Source: Thermocrispum municipale DSM 44069 (GTDB lineage: Bacteria > Actinomycetota > Actinomycetes > Mycobacteriales > Pseudonocardiaceae). Taken from it: a stretch of DNA of 64,000 nt. Positions 35,335-42,877 of this stretch are shown one piece after another. The position numbers were made by a program, and so were the translations under genes. The DNA is taken from contig NZ_KE386593.1 of the NCBI RefSeq assembly GCF_000427825.1, positions 202-64,201 on the forward strand, given 5' to 3'. Every line of letters starts with the position of its first letter. Position 1 is the stretch's first letter. The notes under the pieces were generated by a model that saw only the letters and a list, made by a program, of their open reading frames with translations, made no database searches and had not been told where the DNA came from.

Positions 35335-35946
35335 GTGCTGTTGGTCCCCGGATTCGGTTTCGGGGACCGCAGCCTGGCACTCACCCGCAACTGGCTGCGC
35401 GCCCGTGGTTATCAGGCCATCGGCTCGCGCACCGGTTTGAACATCGGCTGCACCACCACCATGGTCACCCGGCTGGAAACCACCCTCGAACGGCACGTCG
35501 AAACGACCGGCCGCAAGGTGATCATTCTCGGCCAGAGCCGCGGCGGCTGGCTGGGACGCATCGTGGCCATGCGCAGGCCGGACCTGGTCGGCGGTCTGAT
35601 CATGCTGGCCAGCGCGGTCCTCAACCCGCTGGCGGGCAAGGCCAAGTTCCTCGCCGTCGCCCGCTTCATCGCGCGACTCGGCAGCGCGGGCCTCCCCGGC
35701 GTGCTCGACCAGGACTGTCTCACCGGTCAGTGCTATCGCGTCAACCGCGCCCACCTGCTCAACCCACTGCCGTCGGAGATCCCCGCAGTCTCGGTCTACT
35801 CCCGGCACGACGAGATTGCGCCGTGGGAGCTGTGCCGCGACCCGAGCGCCGAGCACGTCGAAGTGCACAGCACACACACCGGCATGGCGCTCAACCCCGA
35901 CGTCTACACCGCGCTGTTGCCGCGCCTGACCAGGTGGGCGAGCTAG
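35335..35946 (+). CDS. Alpha/beta hydrolase with disrupted 5' end
   Basis: 203 residues as read from the GTG at 35335. LLVPGFGFGD and the nucleophile motif GQSRGG (about 96-101) identify a lipase-like alpha/beta hydrolase, with Asp in YSRHDEIAP and a C-terminal histidine in STHTG. The protein lacks the N-terminal part seen in relatives: upstream codons in this frame (PIGDGQG) look like true coding sequence but contain no start codon, whereas a plausible start (ATG 35207, MVRDIPGF later) is in another frame. One indel near 35300 would join them. Either a frameshifted gene or a sequence error. Confidence 0.6.
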   Translation: MLLVPGFGFGDRSLALTRNWLRARGYQAIGSRTGLNIGCTTTMVTRLETTLERHVETTGRKVIILGQSRGGWLGRIVAMRRPDLVGGLIMLASAVLNPLAGKAKFLAVARFIARLGSAGLPGVLDQDCLTGQCYRVNRAHLLNPLPSEIPAVSVYSRHDEIAPWELCRDPSAEHVEVHSTHTGMALNPDVYTALLPRLTRWAS

Positions 35947-35970
35947 CCAAGGCGGCAACGGGCCCCAGCC

Positions 35971-36074
35971 CGCCGGCCGGGCGACGAAGCCAGCCACGGC
36001 ACAAGGCACATTGCGCCGCCGGCCGGGCGACGAAGCCGGCCACGGCACAAGCCACATTGCGCCGCCGGCCGGGG
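35971..36074. repeat. 46-bp tandem repeat, about 2.3 copies
   Basis: Units begin at 35971, 36017 and 36063, each starting CGCCGGCCGGGCGACGAAGC (the third is cut short and reads CGCCGGCCGGGG). The two full copies differ at only a few bases. It lies in the gap between convergent genes and does not code. The CCGGCCGG core can fold. Confidence 0.7.
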
Positions 36075-36131
36075 CCAACCCGGGCTCGGCACATGGCCGG
36101 ATTTCGCGCCGGCCCGACCAGCTGACCGGGG

Positions 36132-37274
36132 CTACCCCAAGCTCGGATCGATCAAGTACTTGGCGCCCGTGGCTCGCGCACTGTACGTGCGGAGCGCGTC
36201 CAGCTCCAAGGCGCCGACCAACGAGACCGTCTCGGCGAAGTGACTGGCGAACGTGGTCGTCAGCTCGTTCGCCACCCGCTCCTTCATCCGGTTCCTGGTG
36301 GCCTCGTCCAGCGTTGCCAGATACGTCGGCATCAGAAAGCCCGACAGGTTCCACGCAAACCCGATCCCCGACGAGATCGTGGTCGGCGAGGTGTCCAACC
36401 GTCCGTAGATGTAGACGTGGGTCTTCTTGCCCGAGCCGTAGCGGGAATACTTCGTCAACTTCCGGCTGGCAGCCGTTTCCATCGCGGCGAGAATGTCGCC
36501 CGCCAACCGTCCGCCACCGACCGCGTCGAAGCCCAGCGTCGCGTCCGTCTCCGAAATCGCCTCGACCAGCTGCTCGAACCACCCGTCTGCGCTGGTGTCG
36601 ACGACGTACTGAGCGCCCTCCGCACGGAGCAGGCGCACCTGCTCCGGCGACCGCACCACGTTGATCAACGGCATCTCGTCGGCGAGACAGATGCGGTTCA
36701 ACATGCGTCCGAGGTTCGAGGCGGCAGCGGTGTGCACGATGGCGGGGTGCCCGCCCGACCTGGCCACCTCGAGGAACGACAACGCGGTCAACGGGTTGAC
36801 GAACGCGGCTGCGCCCGCCGCGGCCGGCGTGCCCTCGGGTAGGACCATGCACGCCGACGCCGGAACAGTCCGGTACTCCGCGTACATCCCGCCACCCATC
36901 ACGGCGACCGTGCGTCCCAGCAATGCTTGCGCCTCGGGCGAGTCACCCGCGGCGACCACCGTGCCTGCCCCTTCATTGCCCACGGCCATCGGAATGCCGA
37001 CCCTGGCCTGCATGGCAGCGAAGCCGCGCTCGGGCACCGGCGCGGTGATCTTGGGACCGTGCTCGTCGCTGCTCTGCTCGGCTCGGCCCAGGTCGGCCGT
37101 GGCCAGCAGCAGGCTGAGATCGGACGGATTGATCGGCGCCGCTTCCACGCGAATCAGCACCTCGTCCGCACCGGGCGCGCGCGTCGGCTGCTCCTCGACG
37201 AACAGCTCCAACGTCTTGTCTTCCCTGATCAGGCTGCGGATCAGGCGGGTATGGGCGGGGTATGTCGCGCTCAC
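36132..37274 (-). CDS. Zinc-independent MDR oxidoreductase (quinone/enoyl reductase-like)
   Basis: 380-residue medium-chain dehydrogenase/reductase: GroES-like N terminus with INPSDLSLL, then GNEGAGTVVAAG and an NADPH-binding fold (HTAAASNLGRML). Cysteine zinc ligands are absent. The pattern fits quinone oxidoreductases and 2-enoyl-CoA/ACP reductases. GTG start after GGGAGAGAG. Divergent from an enoyl-CoA hydratase gene, with a 132-bp shared promoter region. Precise substrate unknown. Confidence 0.78.
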   Translation of the reverse strand: MSATYPAHTRLIRSLIREDKTLELFVEEQPTRAPGADEVLIRVEAAPINPSDLSLLLATADLGRAEQSSDEHGPKITAPVPERGFAAMQARVGIPMAVGNEGAGTVVAAGDSPEAQALLGRTVAVMGGGMYAEYRTVPASACMVLPEGTPAAAGAAAFVNPLTALSFLEVARSGGHPAIVHTAAASNLGRMLNRICLADEMPLINVVRSPEQVRLLRAEGAQYVVDTSADGWFEQLVEAISETDATLGFDAVGGGRLAGDILAAMETAASRKLTKYSRYGSGKKTHVYIYGRLDTSPTTISSGIGFAWNLSGFLMPTYLATLDEATRNRMKERVANELTTTFASHFAETVSLVGALELDALRTYSARATGAKYLIDPSLG

Positions 37275-37371
37275 GTGCTCTCTCCCTGCTGGCGTACACG
37301 GTCTCTGCGACGCAGCCTAGGCGCCATCCGTGGTTGTCGTCGTGGCCCACAACGGCCCCCCATCGACACTG

Positions 37372-37400
37372 TTGACGGCACGACAACAAGAGGTCACGGT
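37372..37400 (+). promoter_or_regulatory. Putative promoter of the enoyl-CoA hydratase gene
   Basis: -35 TTGACG (37372-37377), a 17-base spacer and a weak -10 CACGGT (37395-37400) that ends six bases before the ATG. The geometry predicts a leaderless transcript and matches that seen at three other genes in the window. Confidence 0.45.
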
Positions 37401-37406
37401 AGCCGC

Positions 37407-38234
37407 ATGGACTTCCAGGAAGTGGACTACGCGGTCGCCGACGGGGTTGCGACCATCACGCTGAACCGGCCGCAAGCGCGCAACGGCTACACGGTGCGTA
37501 TGGCGGACGAGCTGGCTTACGCGTTCGGCAAGACCGATGCCGACCCCGACGTGCGCGTTGTCGTGCTGACCGGCGCCGGGTCGGACTTCTGCGTCGGTGC
37601 TGATCTGTCCGGCGGCTCGCTCGACGTGGGCGAGGGGGACGAATCGTGGCAGGAGCCTGCCGGGCGCTGCGTCCGCGCCATTTTCGCCTCCACCAAGCCG
37701 GTCATCGCGGCGATTCGTGGCGCAGCCGTCGGCGCGGGCTCGACGATCATCCTGCCCGCCGATTTCCGCCTCGCCGCCACCGACAGCCGCTTCGGTTTCG
37801 TGTTCAGCCGTCGCGGCCTGTACCCGGAAGGCGCGTCCACCTGGTTCCTCCCCCGGCTGGTCGGGCTCGGCCGCGCACTCGACTGGATGGTCAGCGGGCG
37901 GGTCTTCGGCGCCGACGAAGCGCTCGCCGCGGGCCTGGTCACCCGGCTCCACGAACCCGACGAAGTCCTGCCTGCCGCCTACGAACTCGCCGCGGAACTG
38001 GCCGCCAAGGTCGCGCCGGTGGCCGCCGCGGTCATCCGGCAGATGCTCTTCCGGCTCAGCCCGCTCGAGTCGCCGGATCCGGTGCACCGGCTCGACTCCC
38101 GGCTCATCGCCCAGGCCGCAGGCAGCGACGACACCGTCGAGGGCGTGCGGTCCTTCCTCGAACGACGTGACCCGCAGTTCCCCGGCGTGGTCCCGGACGA
38201 CATCCCCGCATGGCTTCCGTGGCAGTCGGACTGA
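37407..38234 (+). CDS. Enoyl-CoA hydratase/isomerase family protein
   Basis: 275-residue crotonase. Oxyanion-hole segments GSDFCVGADLSG and IRGAAVGAGSTIILPAD, and a glutamate in RGLYPEGAST at the position of the second catalytic acid; the first acid of true hydratases is less clear. It probably hydrates or isomerises an enoyl-CoA. ATG at 37407 gives the usual length; the open frame upstream runs through the divergent gene's promoter. A TetR gene follows after six bases and may be co-transcribed. Confidence 0.82.
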   Translation: MDFQEVDYAVADGVATITLNRPQARNGYTVRMADELAYAFGKTDADPDVRVVVLTGAGSDFCVGADLSGGSLDVGEGDESWQEPAGRCVRAIFASTKPVIAAIRGAAVGAGSTIILPADFRLAATDSRFGFVFSRRGLYPEGASTWFLPRLVGLGRALDWMVSGRVFGADEALAAGLVTRLHEPDEVLPAAYELAAELAAKVAPVAAAVIRQMLFRLSPLESPDPVHRLDSRLIAQAAGSDDTVEGVRSFLERRDPQFPGVVPDDIPAWLPWQSD

Positions 38235-38240
38235 GGCAAG

Positions 38241-38885
38241 ATGGCCGGCATGAGCGCGCAGTCCCCACCGCGGTGGCGGCGGTTGGAGCCCGACGAACGA
38301 CGTGAGCAGATCCTCGAGCGCGCCATCGACCTCTTCGCCGAGCGGCCGTACGCGGAGGTGTCCACCAGCGACGTCGCCCGGGCCGCCGGCGTCGCCAGAG
38401 GCCTGATCAACCACTACTTCGAGTCCAAGCGCGGGCTCTACCTGGCCGCGGTCCGCCGGATCGTCACGGTGCCCACGTTCGATCCGGCGACCCTGCCGGA
38501 CGGGCCACTGCGGGCCCGCGTGGAAACCCTTGTCGACTGGCTTCTGACGACGGTGAGCAAGCACGCCAAAGGCTGGATCGCGGTGCTGGGGACCGAGGGC
38601 ATCGGCAGCGACCCGGAAGTCGAACGAATCCTGGCCGAAGCCGACCGACGAGCCGCGGAGAACCTGATCAAGAGTGTCGGGATGCACGACGTGCGGCCGC
38701 ACGGGCAGCAGCTGCGTGCGCTGGTCCGGGCCTACGGCGGCATGGTCAAGGCAGCCGTACGCGAGTGGATGATCCACGACACGCTGACCCGCGACCAGGT
38801 GTTGCTGCTGCTCACCGAGCAGCTCACCACGCTGCTCGAGGAGACGTTCCCGCGACTGCAGGAGCTCGACCCCGCCGCGCAGTAG
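38241..38885 (+). CDS. TetR family transcriptional regulator
   Basis: 214 residues (or 211 from the ATG at 38250). N-terminal helix-turn-helix about 20-65 (ILERAIDLFAERPYAEVSTSDVARAAGVARGLINHYFESKRGLY), then a helical effector domain. Co-directional with the enoyl-CoA hydratase, six bases apart, so it may regulate that operon and the divergent reductase gene. No matching perfect palindrome was recognised in the 37275-37406 gap. Confidence 0.82.
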   Translation: MAGMSAQSPPRWRRLEPDERREQILERAIDLFAERPYAEVSTSDVARAAGVARGLINHYFESKRGLYLAAVRRIVTVPTFDPATLPDGPLRARVETLVDWLLTTVSKHAKGWIAVLGTEGIGSDPEVERILAEADRRAAENLIKSVGMHDVRPHGQQLRALVRAYGGMVKAAVREWMIHDTLTRDQVLLLLTEQLTTLLEETFPRLQELDPAAQ

Positions 38886-38994
38886 ATGGCGCGGCGCCCG
38901 GGCAGGACGCGGCCACCTGCGGGGGTTTGCCGGCGACGACATGAGCGTGGCTGCGGGCGCCCGGCCGCTCTTCCGGCGCCCGCAGCCGCGACAC

Positions 38995-39264
38995 TCAGCC
39001 GGCCCGCACCGGCGCCCTCTGCCCGGCCCGGGAGGACGTCCCCGCGGCGGTCCGGGGCCCGTGCAACCAACCCCGGAAAGCCCGGGTGAGCGCCGACATC
39101 ACCACGAAAGTCATGAGCGACACCAGCACGATGGTCAACGCCAGGGTCACCGCAGGCAGCGGCAGCCCGCCCAGGACCGGGCCGAGCACCCACAGCAGCG
39201 TGGTGATGAGCGGATAGATCCCCACCCAGGTCAGCACGGCCACCTTCCAGCGTGGCGGTTGCAC
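38995..39264 (-). CDS. Small two-helix membrane protein
   Basis: 89 residues with two membrane segments (about 9-30 and 37-60: VAVLTWVGIYPLITTLLWVL and LALTIVLVSLMTFVVMSAL), a basic loop and an Ala/Gly/Arg-rich tail. It resembles the small membrane proteins or membrane tails found with antibiotic-biosynthesis-monooxygenase domains, but no such domain is attached. GTG start with GGAGGT seven bases upstream, which overlaps the end of the SDR remnant. Function unknown. Confidence 0.65.
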   Translation of the reverse strand: MQPPRWKVAVLTWVGIYPLITTLLWVLGPVLGGLPLPAVTLALTIVLVSLMTFVVMSALTRAFRGWLHGPRTAAGTSSRAGQRAPVRAG

Positions 39265-39434
39265 TCAGGCCACCTCCGTCCCGCACAGCCCCGCGCCGTG
39301 CGCGGAGACGCCCGTCGCGTCCTTGCGAAGGCCGGCCCGCCGAGCTGGGCGCGGGTCTTGTCACTCGACGCGACCAGGGCGACGCCGAAGCACCGTCCGG
39401 TCCTCCCCACAGCGCCTGTGATGAACACATGCAT
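39231..39434 (-). pseudogene. Remnant of an SDR/NAD-epimerase gene with internal deletion
   Basis: A good start (GAGGAG, ATG at 39434) reads MHVFITGA, the N terminus of extended SDR proteins, but after about ten residues the sequence jumps to VASSDKTRAQLGG, which resembles the segment near the C terminus of such proteins (ASS-x-x-TR-x-x-LGW). About 200 intermediate residues are missing and the end is out of phase. The gene is divergent from a TetR gene with an intact operator, the common arrangement for this oxidoreductase. I infer a deletion that removed the core of the enzyme. Confidence 0.6.
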
Positions 39435-39463
39435 GAACTGACTCCTCGTTCCTTCCACGACCA

Positions 39464-39486
39464 GTGATGTCAGTCGCAGACATCAC
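39464..39486. promoter_or_regulatory. TetR operator GTGATGTC-N7-GACATCAC
   Basis: Perfect 8-bp inverted repeat with a 7-nt spacer in the 96-bp gap between the SDR remnant and the TetR gene at 39531. A related half-site (CATGTCAG) occurs at about 39497. It is probably bound by that TetR. Confidence 0.75.
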
Positions 39487-39518
39487 TGTACAACCTCATG
39501 TCAGTTCCTGTCATCACT

Positions 39519-39524
39519 TATACT
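39519..39524 (+). promoter_or_regulatory. -10 element of the TetR gene, leaderless geometry
   Basis: TATACT, six bases before the ATG at 39531. This is the best -10 match in the window and supports the shorter start and a transcript that begins at the start codon. Confidence 0.6.
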
Positions 39525-39530
39525 GCGGTC

Positions 39531-40106
39531 ATGGGCAGATGGCAGCCGGGGACGCGTGCGCGACTGCACACCGCTGCCGTACGCCTGTTCACCGAGCACG
39601 GTTACGAAGAGACGACCGCGGCCGACATCGCCGAGGCGGCCGGCGTCACCGAGCGCACCTTCTTTCGCCACTTCCCCGACAAGCGTGAGGTGCTCTTCGA
39701 CGGCCAGGATCGGCTGATCGAGGCGGTCGCGCGGGGCGTCAAGGAGGCGCCGGCCGACGCCGCACCCCTCGATGTCGCCGTCAGCGGCGTGGTCGCGGCC
39801 GTGGAGTTCTTCGACGAAGAGCGCCGCCCGTACGCGCGCATGCGACAGCTCCTGGTCGACGCGCACCCCGCGCTGCAGGAACGCGAGCGGAACAAGCTTG
39901 CCCAGCTCGCCGACGTCGTGCACCGCGGGCTGCTCGACCGCGGCGTCACGGACCCGGCCGCCACGCTGGCAGCGGAGTCGGCCGTCGTCGTGTTCCGCAG
40001 CACGATCGCCCAATGGCTGCGGGAAGACGAGCAGCGGCCGTTCGACGACATCGCGCGCGAAACGCTCGCCTCGCTGCGCGCGGTGGCGGGAGTGCCCGTC
40101 GGCTGA
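39531..40106 (+). CDS. TetR family transcriptional regulator
   Basis: 191 residues. Helix-turn-helix about 12-56 (LHTAAVRLFTEHGYEETTAADIAEAAGVTERTFFRHFPDKREVLF). An in-frame ATG at 39498 would add 11 residues, but the -10 element TATACT lies inside that stretch, so the ATG at 39531 is preferred. Its probable target, the divergent SDR, is broken, while regulator and operator look intact. The effector domain (about 75-190) is unremarkable. Confidence 0.85.
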   Translation: MGRWQPGTRARLHTAAVRLFTEHGYEETTAADIAEAAGVTERTFFRHFPDKREVLFDGQDRLIEAVARGVKEAPADAAPLDVAVSGVVAAVEFFDEERRPYARMRQLLVDAHPALQERERNKLAQLADVVHRGLLDRGVTDPAATLAAESAVVVFRSTIAQWLREDEQRPFDDIARETLASLRAVAGVPVG

Positions 40107-40150
40107 CCTCAGCCGACCGCAACGCTTCGTGGCGAGCCGTAGGCGAACGG

Positions 40151-40918
40151 TCAGGGGATGAAGCGCTTGGCGAGCGCCTCACTGCCGCGAGCGAGCAGCG
40201 CAACGTCCGCGCCGACGGCCACGAACGACGCCCCGGCGTCGAGGTAGCGCTGCGCCATCTCCGGGTCGAACGCGTTGACCCCGACAGGCTTACCCTGTGC
40301 GCGCACGGCCTCGAACGTGCGCAGCACGGCGTCCACCACGTCCGGGTGGGTCTGCTGCCCGAGCAAACCCATGGACGCCGCGAGATCGGACGGCCCGACG
40401 AACACACCGTCGACGCCGTCGACCGCCGCGATCTCGCCCGCCGCCTCGACCGCCCCGCCGCTCTCGACCTGCACGACCAGGCTGACGTGCTGGTCACCGT
40501 CGGCCAGATAACCGCCGACGCGTCCCCAGCGTGCCGACCTCGCCAGCGCCGAGCCGACACCACGAATGCCGCCCGGCGGGTACCGCACCGCCGCCACCGC
40601 GGCCCGCGCCTCCTCCGCCGAGCCGACCATCGGCACGAGCAGATTCTGTGCGCCGAGATCGAGCACCTGCTTGATCACGACCGCGTCGTTGCTCGGCACC
40701 CGCACCACGGTCGTCACCGGGTAGGCGGCGGCGGCCTGCAACTGGGTGAGGATCGTGCCCAGGTCGTTCGGCCCGTGCTCGCCGTCGATCAGCAGCCAGT
40801 CCAGCCCGGAGCCCGCGCAGATCTCGGCGATCAGCGGACTGCCGGAGCAGCACCACATGCCGATCAGCGGCCGGTCGGCGGCGGCGAGCGCGTCGCGGAA
40901 GGTCACTGGAAGCGGCAT
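40151..40918 (-). CDS. hpaI: 4-hydroxy-2-oxoheptanedioate aldolase (HpaI/HpcH)
   Basis: 255-residue class II aldolase of the HpcH/HpaI family. It splits 4-hydroxy-2-oxoheptanedioate to pyruvate and succinate semialdehyde, the last step of homoprotocatechuate degradation. Motifs: LLIDGEHGPND (metal Glu near), VVQVESGGAVE and GPSDLAASMG. ATG at 40918, overlapping the stop of hpaH by 16 bases. The longer open frame starts with non-family residues. Last gene of the leftward hpa operon. Confidence 0.9.
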   Translation of the reverse strand: MPLPVTFRDALAAADRPLIGMWCCSGSPLIAEICAGSGLDWLLIDGEHGPNDLGTILTQLQAAAAYPVTTVVRVPSNDAVVIKQVLDLGAQNLLVPMVGSAEEARAAVAAVRYPPGGIRGVGSALARSARWGRVGGYLADGDQHVSLVVQVESGGAVEAAGEIAAVDGVDGVFVGPSDLAASMGLLGQQTHPDVVDAVLRTFEAVRAQGKPVGVNAFDPEMAQRYLDAGASFVAVGADVALLARGSEALAKRFIP

Positions 40919-41688
40919 GTGATCGTTCCCATCGGTCCGTAGTCGCACAACACGCTGTCACCGCGGGAGACCCACATCGGCCGGGTGAACGAGCCGGCGA
41001 GGATGATCTCGCCCGCCTCGAGCCGGTCGCCGTGCTGGGACAGTTTGTCGGCCAGCCAGGCCACCCCGGTCGCCGGGTGGTTGAGCACGCCCGCGGCCAC
41101 TCCGGTCTCCTCGATCGTCTCGTTGCGGTACAGCAGCGCCGACACCCACCGCAGGTCGACGGCATCCGGCTTGGTCGGATTGCCACCCAGCACCATCGCG
41201 CCGTACGCGGCGTTGTCGGCGATCGTGTCGACGATCGTGCGGCCTTCCAGCTCGATGTGCGAGTTGAGCACCTCGAGCGCCGGGATCACGTACTCGGTCG
41301 CCCGCAGCACATCGACCACGGTGTGCCCGGGGCCCTCCAGGGGCTTCGCCAGCACGAACGCCAGCTCGACCTCGATGCGCACGTTGGAGAACGCGTCGAA
41401 CGGGATCGTCGACCCGCTGCTCCACACGGTGTCGTGCAGCATGACCCCGTAGTCGGGTTCGGTGATGCCGGTGGCCGCCTGCATCGCCTTGGACGTGAGC
41501 CCGATCTTGCGGCCCACCAGTCTCCGCCCGGCCGCGATCTGCCGGTCGCGCCAGGTCCGCTGGATCGCGTAGGCGTCCTCGATGTCGGCCTCCGGGTACC
41601 GGGCGGTGATCCGCGGTATCACGGAGCGGGTGCGATCGGCCTCGGCCAGTTCGTCGGCGATCGCGGTGAGCACTTCGGGTTCGAGCAT
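40903..41688 (-). CDS. hpaH: 2-oxo-hept-4-ene-1,7-dioate hydratase (HpaH)
   Basis: 261 residues of the 2-oxopent-4-enoate hydratase (MhpD/HpaH) family. GRKIGLTSKAMQAATGITEPDYG and the acidic metal site with EVELAFVL are characteristic. It hydrates 2-oxo-hept-4-ene-1,7-dioate to 4-hydroxy-2-oxoheptanedioate for HpaI. ATG after AAGGAGACC; 27 bases separate it from hpaD. Mg2+-dependent in relatives. Confidence 0.9.
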   Translation of the reverse strand: MLEPEVLTAIADELAEADRTRSVIPRITARYPEADIEDAYAIQRTWRDRQIAAGRRLVGRKIGLTSKAMQAATGITEPDYGVMLHDTVWSSGSTIPFDAFSNVRIEVELAFVLAKPLEGPGHTVVDVLRATEYVIPALEVLNSHIELEGRTIVDTIADNAAYGAMVLGGNPTKPDAVDLRWVSALLYRNETIEETGVAAGVLNHPATGVAWLADKLSQHGDRLEAGEIILAGSFTRPMWVSRGDSVLCDYGPMGTITCRFQ

Positions 41689-41715
41689 TGGTCTCCTTGC
41701 CGCTCAGCGGGCCGA

Positions 41716-42876
41716 TCAGAGCTGGTGGCCCAGCTTGTACTCGCCCTGCTTCCATTCCGGCAGCGGCTTGTCGTCGTCTTTACGGGTGTAGGAGAACCCG
41801 TCGGCGCCGATCGTCACCGCCATCTCCGACGAGTCGGTGCGCGCGACGACCGGCTTCGGGTTGCCGTCCAGGTCGAGCACGAGCGAGGCCTCGGTGTACC
41901 AGCTGGGCACGACCGGGTTGCCCCACCAGTCACGCCGCTGGTTGTCGTGCACGTCCCACGTGACGACCGGGTTGTCCGGGTCGCCGGTGTAGTAGTCCTG
42001 CGTGTAGATCTCCACCCGGTGACCGTCCGGGTCGCGCAGGTACAGGTAGAACGCGTTCGACACGCCGTGACGGCCGGGACCGCGCTCGATGCAGTCGGAC
42101 CGCCGCAGCGCGCCGAGCTTGTCGCAGATCGCCAGCACGTTGTGCTTTTCGTGCGTGGAGAACGCGACGTGGTGCATGCGCGGGCCGTCGCCGCCGGTCA
42201 TCGCGGTGTCGTGCACGGTCGGCTTGCGCCGCATCCACGCCGCGTACACCGTGCCCTCGTCGTCCTGGATGTCCTCGGTGACGCGGAACCCGAGGTTCTG
42301 CAGGTACGACACCGCGCGCGGCACGTCCGGGGTGACCTGGTTGAAGTGGTCCAGCCGCACCAGCGCACCCGGCGTGTACAGGTCGTACCGCCAGGCGAGC
42401 CGCTCGACGTGCTCGACGTCGTAGAAGAACTCGTACGGGAAGCCCAGCGGGTCCTCGACACGTACCGAGTCGCCGACGCCTTTGACCCAGCCCTCCTTGC
42501 GACGCTCGACGCGGCAGCCGAGTTCGGAGAACCAGGCGACGGCCTTGTCCAGGTCCTCCGGCGAGCGCACGCGGTAGGAGAACGCGGCGGTGGCGGGCAC
42601 CGGGCCCTGGCGCAGCACGAGGTTGTGGTGGATGAATTCCTCGAGCGTGCGCAGGTAGATCGTCTCGTCGTCCTCCTCGGTGACCACCAGGCCGAGCACG
42701 TCGACGTAAAACTCCCGCGCCGCGGCGAGGTCGCTGACCACCAGCTCCATCGACGCGCAGCGGATGATGTCCGGTGGCGGCACCGACGGCTTCGGCACCG
42801 GGTTGTCGCAGACGATCGGGGCGTCCTGGGAGACGTAGAAGCCCGACGAGGTCAACGTTTTGTCGTTCCTGCTCAT
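41716..42876 (-). CDS. hpaD: 3,4-dihydroxyphenylacetate 2,3-dioxygenase (HpaD, vicinal-oxygen-chelate type)
   Basis: 386-residue type I extradiol ring-cleavage dioxygenase like the Fe/Mn enzymes of Brevibacterium and Arthrobacter. Metal ligands: His in VRLDHFNQV, His in MHHVAFSTH and Glu in HRVEIYTQDY. The length and C-terminal tail agree with homoprotocatechuate dioxygenases, distinct from enterobacterial HpaD. It converts homoprotocatechuate to 5-carboxymethyl-2-hydroxymuconate semialdehyde. ATG at 42876, one base beyond the hpaE stop, so the genes are coupled. Confidence 0.92.
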   Translation of the reverse strand: MSRNDKTLTSSGFYVSQDAPIVCDNPVPKPSVPPPDIIRCASMELVVSDLAAAREFYVDVLGLVVTEEDDETIYLRTLEEFIHHNLVLRQGPVPATAAFSYRVRSPEDLDKAVAWFSELGCRVERRKEGWVKGVGDSVRVEDPLGFPYEFFYDVEHVERLAWRYDLYTPGALVRLDHFNQVTPDVPRAVSYLQNLGFRVTEDIQDDEGTVYAAWMRRKPTVHDTAMTGGDGPRMHHVAFSTHEKHNVLAICDKLGALRRSDCIERGPGRHGVSNAFYLYLRDPDGHRVEIYTQDYYTGDPDNPVVTWDVHDNQRRDWWGNPVVPSWYTEASLVLDLDGNPKPVVARTDSSEMAVTIGADGFSYTRKDDDKPLPEWKQGEYKLGHQL

Positions 42877-42877
42877 C

